A stretch of DNA of 64,000 bases from Linum tenue (taxonomy: Eukaryota > Streptophyta > Magnoliopsida > Malpighiales > Linaceae). Position numbers and translations under genes: made by a program. The notes beneath the pieces were generated by a model. It made no database searches. It was given only the letters and a program-made list of their open reading frames with translations, and was not told the DNA's origin. Where the stretch lies: assembly GCA_946122785.1 (NCBI GenBank), contig CAMGYJ010000006.1, positions 32,005,168 through 32,069,167 of the forward strand, given 5' to 3'. The number at the start of each line of letters is the position of its first letter. Within the stretch, counting starts at the first letter, position 1. Below are positions 56,827 to 64,000 of the stretch, piece by piece.

Positions 56827-57673
56827 TGTGAAGGAAGTTGAATAAGCAGCTGCAATGATGGAGTTCGTATTAAATAGAGAGTACAGAGCTGGTCTGGGTT
56901 TCTTTCACCCAAACCAGAGGAAGAAGACAAAGCTAGATGTTATAGTGTCGTGTTTGCTAAGTAAGTTATGACACAAGTGAATGCGACGCTGTTTGCCAAG
57001 TAACGTTGTGTTAGCAACGATTAGAGGGCGAGCTTTACACTTGGCATCTTTCTATTGGTTTGTTTAATACTTAGTTAGCTACCTTTAACAGCATAGTAAA
57101 TAGTTAGTCTTGTATAGATTTTATTACTCTGTAGTTTTACCCTTTTCACTTCGGTATATATAGATACATATATGGTGGCTTCTATGCTACCCCGGGTGAA
57201 ATCCAGGATACCGCATACCTTGAGTATGAAAACACTATCTAGACCTTGAATTAGCAGAATTTTTGGGCTTGATACTATACCCTAACCCTTAATGAGTGAA
57301 CCCTAGGTCCTAATTATATAAATCATAAACTGTAAACCCTAAAATGGTGCATTGATTTTTTCGCCTATATTTGGACGAATCATAACCGTCAATTATTATT
57401 TCTAATTAAATTGATCTTGGGGTATAAGATTTAGAGAATTAAGACCTAGATTCTGATCTTTAAGGGTTAGAGTATAGTATCATGTCCGAAAGATCAGTCA
57501 ATTCAAGTTCTGGGTAGCGTTTTCTTACTCAAGGTATGCAGTACCCTGGATTTCACCCTGCGTACTGGAATCCAATTCGATAATTCCACAAACACGGCCG
57601 CTCTTCGTCATTATCCTTTCCCTTCTATCTCATTCTAGAACCCTAAATCTGGTAAGGGTTTCTAGTTTTCTCA
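56827..57673 (+). repeat. 3' LTR of the copia element, split by a MITE
   Basis: Homologous to 50920-51381 at 56827-57165 and again at about 57570-57673. The intervening sequence has terminal inverted repeats and is absent from the 5' LTR. Confidence 0.85.
57176..57570. mobile_element. MITE in the 3' LTR
   Basis: Inverted repeats of roughly 75 bp: left GGGTGAAATCCAGGATACC, right (reverse complement) GGGTGAAATCCAGGGTACTG, both continuing through CATACCTTGAGTA. The target duplication could not be fixed, so exact ends and superfamily are uncertain. Confidence 0.65.
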
Positions 57674-57678
57674 TCTAC

Positions 57679-58286
57679 AGAAATCACAAACGAAAAAAAT
57701 GGACAGGAAAGGAAGAAGAACGCGACCCTTCCCTCTCTCACATCCGCTCTCCTTTTGAGAATCGATAGAAAAGGAGGAGGACGACTCGATTTTGTTCTAT
57801 CTCTCTCTCTCTCCTCTCGGCTAGCCAAAAATGATGGCTTAGATCGAGCTAAACCAGTTGTGAAGCCCTAATCTAGGTAGGTACGAGACATGCACAACCT
57901 TCCGTTTCTTGTTTTCTTTTTTTAGTTTGGATTCTACTCATTTTCTGGGTTTTCGTTTTGCATGTTGATTTTGGCTTCTAGGGGTCCTGATTTGGTCTCG
58001 ATCGAGGGGAGAAGGAAGGAACCTTTGGTGACTAAGATCTCCGGCAACAAAGTTCCATCGACGGTGATTTGGCAACGGCGACAACAGGTGAGATTTTGAT
58101 TATTTTTGTTTTTTTATTACCTCTTTTATCTATTCTGACCTCTACTCTTGTTTTCCTGGGTTTTGAGGTTTGGATATGGGAGAAGTAGAACACGGAGATG
58201 GGAGCATAGGATATGCCGTTGATGGCGACTCACAGATCTGGTGAGGATTTTTCTTTGTTATTTAATTATTTCTTACTTTTTGGTTT
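57679..58286. other. Flank of the copia insertion, no gene resolved
   Basis: 57660-58260 has the texture of a plant 5' leader (CT-rich stretch at 57790-57815, a likely intron from GTAGGTACG at about 57875) and could be the interrupted start of a host gene with the DNA left of 50920. No coding exon can be defined. Confidence 0.25.
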
Positions 58287-59368
58287 CTAATCTTCTTGTT
58301 TTATTTGATGTAGGGTTTTGAAAGGGAACAGATAAGATATATTCGATTGACCACCATCGCATCCACCAAGAGGGATTGATGTTGATGTGGTCTTGGTCTG
58401 GCAAAGAGACACTGCAAATGGGTCCTTGCCAAGCAGCTCCTCGAAGTTTGGTGGAGATATCACATGTAAAATAGGGCCGGTGCAAGCCTCTTCCACCTCA
58501 ACTTCATCCTCAGCCTGGACGCCAATTGCTTCTTCAACCCCCCTTCCTTCATCATAATGTGGTCTCTCCCCTTGGAAAAGATCAAGAACTACCTCTTCTT
58601 TGCTTTCTTCCTCATCCTCCACAACTTCCTTCCTCATCCTTGCTCGCTCTTCTTCTTCTAGAACAGATTGGAGAGCAAGTCGCCAAGCAATTTCTTCAAT
58701 GGGATCATCTTGCATTTCCTCGCACGGGCCCAACATGTTAGAGCAGAAATGAGGAAAGGTGTGATCTGCAACCAGAGGACTTTCCTGATCATGATTATCA
58801 TGGGAGTTCTCTGTGATAACTTCTGTATGCTCCTCAACGTCCCCGTAGCCTTTGTCATCCTCCACCTCTTCTAGTGTGGTAGCAGAAAGGTGATCTTGAG
58901 CAGGATGTGAGCAAACTTGCTCCACCCACTCTGTTTGCTTCGCTGAGCACTGAACAGTCTCCTCCATTTCATGGAGAAATGAGGGATCGGAAGGGGCAAG
59001 GACTTGGATTTGAAGATCCATCTTGGAGCATGATCTCTCAGTGTCTCGAGCAAACTGCTCCACTAGAAGCCTTAATTGTTTGTTTGGATCTTCCAGTGAA
59101 GTGTAGCATGGCTCTGCAGAGTGGCCCGTGAAGGCCTCCATGGCTAACTCCAACTCAGATGGCCCCTCTGGTTGTGGCAAGAACTCTTCTTGAAAAGGAT
59201 ATAGTTCTTGAGGTTTCCAAGGGTTTGGTTGTTCTCCGTAGTAGGGGGTTGATACTGACATCTAAATCCATAGTCTTCTCCTCCTTGATTGCTCCAGGAA
59301 GTCTCGGGGTAATACCACAAGGGTGGTGGTTGATACCCCCAATGGTTGAAGAAGCCATGAGGATCCAT
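58287..59368 (-). CDS. Acidic ORF of the Tat-like non-autonomous element
   Basis: I do not recognise a functional family. ATG at 59368 gives MDPHGFFNHWGYQPPPLWYY...SW; near 59260 a one-base shift moves the frame into a 324-codon open stretch (59261-58287) with EEFLPQPEGPSELELAMEAF and long runs of Glu/Asp. The end, GKDPFAVSLCQTK and IPLGGCDGGQS, is shared with 12596-12949. No hydrophobic segment, zinc knuckle or nuclease motif is visible; heptad-like stretches (EEIAWRLALQSVLEEEER) suggest coiled coil. Position after the primer site corresponds to gag. The last residues after GGQS (NISYLFPF...) differ from the other copy and may be read-through past the truncation. Confidence 0.6.
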
Positions 59369-60439
59369 GTTTCAGATATGCACCAACAAAAACATAACAC
59401 CCAAGTGAAAAGCAAGGGTGGAAAAGAAAAGAAAAAAGCTAAAGTAAAAGACTTTCACGTTTCTACAATAACCTAGAGGTCCCCAGCAACGGCGCCAAAA
59501 ACTTGACACGCTAACACACAACACCAAACTACGACCAAGTGTAATCGCAGTCCGAAAATGCAGTAACAGGCAAGCTCTAATTGTCAACCCGGGGTCTAGA
59601 TCTACTGCCTACTCCGTGTATATTTGTTATCTAGCAAACTAAGTCGATTGATTGTGGTTTAACTAAAAGCAGTAAGAAAGCAGGAAATGGTTCGGTTTTC
59701 TAAAGCAAAGGAAGAGTCACTCGAGAATGAGTCCCCCTAGCTCCTTAGTTAGGTCTCAATTGTAATTACCCTGGGTTGATTTACTGTTGATTAAACTGCG
59801 GAAGATCCGACAGTAGCTTGGAATCTCTTAAGCTGACCAAGCCCTCTCAGTCCAACTACCCGGCAGACGACTAGTCTTCACCGGGATAGAAAGCTGAGGC
59901 TATGAACACAGAACTCCACTATTGGAATTGGATTCCAGTACAAAGCATTAGATTGGTTATCTCTCGTATAACCAATCTACCACTACCGATTGATGAAGCT
60001 CTAACAACCTAATCAGATTCTATCCATCTCAGGTTGCAGCAGAAATCAAGAAAAGATGATCAGACTTCAATTGATTCAATGAATCATGCATCATTCGATT
60101 AAAACCAAACAGTATAACAATCCCAAGTCATTACAATCAAGATCCCTAACACATGGAACTAGGGTTCTTCATACCCAAGTGAGAGAAAGTTCTACTCCAT
60201 AGAGAGAGAGAGGGAAACAAAATACAAAGCAGTCATACTCATAACAATGGGAAGAATCTGTTCTGGGATGATGATCTTCACTCCAAGGATGATTTCCAAG
60301 CTTGATTGATGAAACCTAGCTCCAAAACCACTCTTAGGGGGTGTTCTTCGCACTTTCTCTCTCTAGGGCTCTGTTTTTGATCCAAAATGTCGATTCTCTC
60401 ACTTTTGGCCCGAAACTGGGCAAAACCCAGAAATTCCCG

Positions 60440-60715
60440 ACCACACGGCTAGGCCACACGGCCGTGTGACTTTCCTAGCTGCCCGTGTGAGTGTGCAAAA
60501 CGCCGCGTTTCACTTAAGTGGCTTCGGGTACGCTACACGGCCAAAACCACACGGCCGTGTGGATTTCCAGGCTGCCCATGTGAGCTCCCTGGACTTTCCA
60601 CACGGCCACAAGGGGTCCCTTACACGGCCATTGTGGCTTGCCCGTGCAATTTGGTGCCACACGGCCAGGTCAACCGGTCGTGTGGGATTTTAGGCATGCC
60701 CGTGTGGATTCTTCA
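60440..60715. repeat. CACACGGCCGTGTG palindromes in the LTR
   Basis: Copies or half-copies of CCACACGGCCGTGTGG and GCCCGTGTG recur in about 275 bp of the LTR, spaced irregularly. Related CACGG..CCGTG palindromes occur in the LTR at about 10185-10280. Confidence 0.75.
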
Positions 60716-60867
60716 ACTTCTCGCCAAACGTCCAATTTTTGTCCAATCGACCCAGAACTCGTTCCCAAACCTTCATTCACGTACTAGGACCTGAAATATC
60801 ACAAACGAGAACAACCTAGCGTGAAATCGGCCTAAAACACGAGAAATAAAACTCAAAGGGTACAAGA

Positions 60868-61145
60868 GTGGTGGACAAAAACATGTGTATATATCAAGTC
60901 ATCAAAGAACTCAGAGGCTTGATGCGTGATCCGTTTGTGCCTCCTTTTTATCAAAGAGACCTTCATCATTCCTTGCAGAGAATTCGGCAAGGGGCACGAT
61001 CAGTTGATGAATATTTCAAGGATGACAAGGAACTGCTCTTGATGAGAGTAGATATGATGGAGGACAAGTAAGTAGCGATTGTTCGCTTTCTACATAGGCC
61101 CAATAGAGAGATCAAGCACAAATTTGAGCTTCGTTAGTTTGTGGA
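60868..61145 (+). pseudogene. gypsy gag capsid fragment
   Basis: The frame 60868-61071 reads IKELRGLMRDPFVPPFYQRDLHHSLQRIRQGARSVDEYFKDDKELLLMRVDMMEDK, interrupted by a stop, then VAIVRFLHRPNREIKHKFEL. This is the Retrotrans_gag pattern (L...RFVP..Y.R.L...L..LRQG..SVEEY, then R.D..ED.E....RFL.GLNREI) of Tekay/Del-like gypsy elements. No neighbouring domains were found. Confidence 0.65.
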
Positions 61146-61149
61146 GTTG

Positions 61150-61530
61150 GAGGAAGTGGTTCATTTGTGAAACATCTCGATCCTTTTTACCCAACCGAAA
61201 TACTCATTGCTTCGGAGCCGACCAAAACAATGTTCAAAAATTTCAATAAAAACAAATAAAACCGAATCATTTCCAAAAAAAAATCAAATGAAATGCCCTA
61301 AACACTTGGGCGACCTCAATCCATAGTCAATAAAACTTAACCTCTGAACCTCCAGTTTATACTCATAATCATGAAACATAAATTACTAACAATTCTAACT
61401 TTGGCTCCCTACTAAGCTCCCTGAGATCTCGTCAATGCATTGCGGCTGCTTGGGTCGCCCTGCCTCTTCTCAGAATACTCGTTCGCTAACCCTCACCTAC
61501 CTGGTGAGTGAGAAGGGGTCAGTCTCGTTG
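61150..61530. other. Intergenic, no gene
   Basis: No feature recognised between the gag fragment and the copia LTR. Confidence 0.4.
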
Positions 61531-61534
61531 TTAC

Positions 61535-62473
61535 TGTTGAGTCAAGAAGCTTGATTCAGCAAATTGAATTTCATGCGATATTTTGCTTTGAATATATGTT
61601 ATTATGTGGAACTAACAATCTATGCAGAAATATCACAATCAATGATGAGGAAAAAGGAAACAATTCAAAGTGATTGCTTGTCCTCAAAGGAGTTACCCTA
61701 TCAAGCACAAAAGGGAATCAAATCAAGGAGATACTTGCCGCATAAAGAATTACAAATAAAAGGAAATGAAGGCTCACATCAACTATAAATAGGAGAGTCA
61801 TTTTCAGGTCAAGACAACCTTTTGAAAAGTTTTCTTCTCCCTTGTAATAGCGAAATTGTGTGATCATATTTCATGGTGTGAATAGCTTGATATCTCGGGG
61901 ATTGAGATATTCGAGCTAGGTCGGGTTTTAGGGTAGAAGGGCATTTGTAATTGGGACTAGTGCAAGAGCAAGAGGGGATTCTTGCTTGGGAGTTGCACTA
62001 GGTGGATTGCTCTTCAATCAAGTCAAACTAAGAGTGTTGCCTTGATTGATTGAGTGGGTAGCTTAGCTTGGATTTAGCTAAGGGTTGAATAGGTGTGGAG
62101 TTGCACCTATTTGGTTCTTGACACGAAGTGTCAAGGTTGTTTCAATTTCATAGGTTAGAGAGTCTTTTATTTTAATAAAAGTTAGAGTCTCTCATGAGAT
62201 AGTGGTAACTATCTCCGGGACGTGGATGTAAAGCCATATTGGCCGAACCACGTTAAAATCGTGTGTACCGACTCATCTCTCTCTCTCTATACCTCCTCTA
62301 AACTTTGTTCTATTCATCAGTGCCAACAGGTTAATCACTTCAGGAGAGATTCTTGGCAAGTCCTTTTGGATTGCTCAATCAAGCTAGTGCTAATCTCTCA
62401 CTATTGAAATCTGAATTAACTTGTGCATTGACCACGTCAAAAGTATCCCTTATTGACCCAGCTTGGTCTAACA
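61535..62473 (+). repeat. 5' LTR of a second copia element
   Basis: Begins TGTTGAGTCAAGAAGC and ends CTTGGTCTAACA, 939 bp. A strong TATA box (CTATAAATAGG, TATAAATA at 61784-61791) is placed as in other copia LTR promoters. The primer-binding site follows two bases later. Confidence 0.85.
61784..61791 (+). promoter_or_regulatory. TATA box of the copia LTR
   Basis: TATAAATA in the context AACTATAAATAGGAGAGTC, about 250 bases into the LTR. Confidence 0.65.
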
Positions 62474-62475
62474 AG

Positions 62476-62487
62476 TGGTATCAGAGC
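62476..62487 (+). other. Primer-binding site, tRNA-Met type
   Basis: TGGTATCAGAGC, the complement expected for initiator tRNA-Met priming, directly after the LTR. Confidence 0.85.
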
Positions 62488-62546
62488 CCGACTCCCTCAA
62501 AAAGATCGAAAGATCTGTGAGGAAACTGAGATCCGATATACCAAGC

Positions 62547-64000
62547 ATGGCTAGTGGGTCATCTACAAATCATGGTTCTAATTCTACTCATATGGAGGGT
62601 TTTTCATATGTTAGACCACCATGGTTTGATGGATACAGCTATTCCTTTTGGAAAACACGTACGATTGTTTTCTTTAAAGGGATGGGTTTTGACATTTGGA
62701 ATGTAGTTGAGAATGGTGTGGGTGATATCAAAGATGATCCCAACACATGGTCTAGCGATGATCTAAAAAAGATGGAGTTAGATGCTAAAGCAACAAATGT
62801 CTTATATTGTGCGATATGTCCAGATGAATTCAATAAGGTGAACAGGTGCAAGACGGCACATCAGATCTGGAAAACCTTGGAGGTATCACATGAAGGGACA
62901 ACTGAGGTAAAAGAGTCCAGGATATATCAATTGGTGCATGAATATCAAATGTTCAAAATGCACCCAGGTGAGTCTATCTCTGATATGTATGTGCGGTTTA
63001 ACTTAATAGTAAGTAGACTTAGTGCGTTGGGAAAAATTTATGATAATGCTGAACTGGTCAGGAAAATTCTTTGGTGTCTACCCAAAGAATGGATGCCTAA
63101 GAAAACTGCCATAGAAGAGGCTAAAAATCTATCTACTCTCAGTATTGAAAATTTGATAGGATCTCTAATTAGTCATGAAATTGCCTTAAAAGCTCAAGGT
63201 GATGAGAATAATGACAAGAAAAATAGGAATTTAGCATTTAAGGCTTGTGAGAAGAAAGTCTCAAATGATGAAGGATCAGGAGATGATTTCGATCAAGGAT
63301 TTGCTCTCATTTCAAAAAAACTCAAAAAGTTTTTAAAGTTAAAAAGAAAACAGGGTAGGGGTAGTTCTTTCTATTTTCGTGAGAATAACAGAAATGGTAA
63401 GGTAAAATCCTTTGATAATCAAAAGAAGAAAAATAAAGTGGAAAGTGAGTATGAAGACCAAGGTTTACCAAAATGCTACAAATGTGGAAAGAGTGGTCAT
63501 GTAAGGGCTGAATGTCCCAACAAAGGACAGAGTAGAGAAAAGGCTTATGCAGTGGCTTGGAGTGGATCAAAAGACGAAAGTGAAGATAACGAAAGTGAAA
63601 TACAAGGCTATATGGCGTTTGCCAATCGTGATGATGGATCCTCTTCGTCAAGATCACATGAAGATGAGGTATGTTCTTCTTTTCCAACTTATGATAGTGA
63701 TTGTGGCTCAAATCTTCATAGTAGTATAGTTGAAGCATATGAAGAAATGCAAAATCATTTTGAAAAGCTAAAAGATAGATACTACAAGGTAAAAGAGGAC
63801 TTGAAATTAAGCAAGAATGAAATTAAGGAATTAAAAGAGGATATTGCAATATTACGTGATGAAAATCAAGTTCTGAAGAAAGGAAAGGGTAAACTCAAGA
63901 ATAATAAACCTCTTGAAGAACTAGAAGATATGAGAGTTAGAAATAATGAACTGGAAAAAATGGTAATAGATTCTAGGACTAAGCTTCTTGAAGCAAATAT
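62547..64000 (+). CDS. gag (start of gag-pol) of the second copia element, open to the window edge
   Basis: From ATG at 62547 the frame is uninterrupted for 484 codons and leaves the window. N-terminal copia gag: VRPPWFDGYSYSFWKTR, then the UBN2-like region (KTAHQIWKTLEVSHEGT, VHEYQMFKMHPGESISDMYV, LPKEWMPKKTAIEEAK). A zinc knuckle CYKCGKSGHVRAEC lies at 63475-63516. It is followed by an acidic serine-rich stretch and a long charged heptad-like region (LKDRYYKVKEDLKLSKNEI..., 63755-63990) that likely forms a coiled coil. Protease, integrase and RT should lie downstream. The lack of stops contrasts with every other retroelement here and suggests a recent insertion. Confidence 0.85.
   Translation, partial: MASGSSTNHGSNSTHMEGFSYVRPPWFDGYSYSFWKTRTIVFFKGMGFDIWNVVENGVGDIKDDPNTWSSDDLKKMELDAKATNVLYCAICPDEFNKVNRCKTAHQIWKTLEVSHEGTTEVKESRIYQLVHEYQMFKMHPGESISDMYVRFNLIVSRLSALGKIYDNAELVRKILWCLPKEWMPKKTAIEEAKNLSTLSIENLIGSLISHEIALKAQGDENNDKKNRNLAFKACEKKVSNDEGSGDDFDQGFALISKKLKKFLKLKRKQGRGSSFYFRENNRNGKVKSFDNQKKKNKVESEYEDQGLPKCYKCGKSGHVRAECPNKGQSREKAYAVAWSGSKDESEDNESEIQGYMAFANRDDGSSSSRSHEDEVCSSFPTYDSDCGSNLHSSIVEAYEEMQNHFEKLKDRYYKVKEDLKLSKNEIKELKEDIAILRDENQVLKKGKGKLKNNKPLEELEDMRVRNNELEKMVIDSRTKLLEAN

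Larger units (their letters stand above)
50920..57673 (+). mobile_element. Decayed full-length Ty1/copia retrotransposon
   Basis: 5' LTR 50920-51381 and 3' LTR 56827-57673 (enlarged by a MITE) both begin TGTGAAGGAAG and end TTTCTAGTTTTCTCA. TGGTATTAGAGCC (51382) follows the 5' LTR as primer site, and a purine tract TTGAGGGGGCA precedes the 3' LTR. Flanking pentamers are TCTAT (50915-50919) and TCTAC (57674-57678), a target duplication with one mismatch. The interior keeps copia order gag-PR-INT-RT-RNase H with many stops and frameshifts, and is interrupted by a hAT element at 55095-56158. Confidence 0.92.
58287..60880 (-). mobile_element. Truncated Tat-like non-autonomous LTR element (minus strand)
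   Basis: The 5' LTR is about 59502-60880, ending at TGTTAGCGTGTCAAG on the minus strand. The primer-binding site, minus TGGCGCCGTTGCTGGGGA, is at 59480-59497 and is followed by the acidic ORF. The left part of the interior and the 3' LTR are missing beyond about 58310. Homology to the element at 9133-15534 covers the primer site, ORF and parts of the LTR. Confidence 0.7.

Noticed and set aside
1..64000. CRISPR arrays, prokaryotic operons, phage genes
   Set aside because: The repeats present are not regularly spaced with unique spacers next to cas genes, and all recognisable proteins are plant or plant-transposon types.
1..64000. Endogenous pararetrovirus sequence
   Set aside because: The RT and gag fragments all carry copia, gypsy or LINE signatures; no movement-protein or coat motif was seen.

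Overview
This window is nuclear DNA from a flowering plant, probably a eudicot. The evidence is AT-rich intergenic sequence, spliced genes with GT-AG introns, a plant-type pentatricopeptide repeat (PPR) gene, a plant ATAD5/ELG1-like clamp-unloader ATPase gene, and a dense load of plant transposon families (Mutator-like, hAT, Athila/Tat-like and other Ty3/gypsy, Ty1/copia, L1-type LINEs). Two host genes can be supported: a PPR gene of the Arabidopsis At5g09450 type at about 4.7-6.55 kb (+), and a 16-exon ATAD5-like gene at 35.26-42.21 kb (-). Almost everything else is mobile DNA or its wreckage.

Layout. 0.44-1.86 kb: Mutator-like element (MULE) with a perfect 9-bp target duplication. 3.0-4.16 kb: second MULE, carrying a regular lattice of the palindrome GGTCGACC. 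4.7-6.55 kb: PPR gene. 6.96-7.51 kb: hAT-type element. 8.17-17.05 kb: a three-layer nest on the minus strand. The outer LTR element has target duplication CCCAA; inside it is a non-autonomous Tat-like LTR element (9.13-15.53 kb), and inside that a hAT element (13.09-13.66 kb). 17.2-19.15 kb: degenerate LINE. 19.2-26.7 kb: Athila/Tat-type gag, protease and RT debris plus a 74-bp minisatellite. 26.75-29.5 kb: small MULE, hAT element, a very short LINE copy with perfect 18-bp target duplications, and a LINE RNase H remnant. 32.6-35.0 kb: two related MULEs 59 bp apart. 35.3-42.2 kb: ATAD5-like gene. 42.8-47.8 kb: gypsy LTR/gag remnants interrupted by a LINE fragment and by a Pack-MULE that captured part of an AAA-ATPase gene. 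50.9-57.7 kb: complete but decayed copia element containing a hAT and a MITE. 58.3-60.9 kb: second non-autonomous Tat-like element with a long acidic ORF. 61.5-64.0 kb: 5' LTR and an uninterrupted gag start of a young-looking copia element that runs off the window.

The genes do not form a pathway. The two host genes are independent: one predicted organellar RNA-binding protein, one nuclear replication/repair factor. The most interesting material is structural. MULE interiors carry arrays with a period near 20-21 bp, a chimeric gene fragment sits in a Pack-MULE, non-autonomous LTR elements share an unusual acidic protein, and the ATAD5-like gene carries an apparent one-base frameshift. All boundaries were read by eye; coordinates may be off by one or two bases, and family assignments rest on recognised motifs, not database searches.
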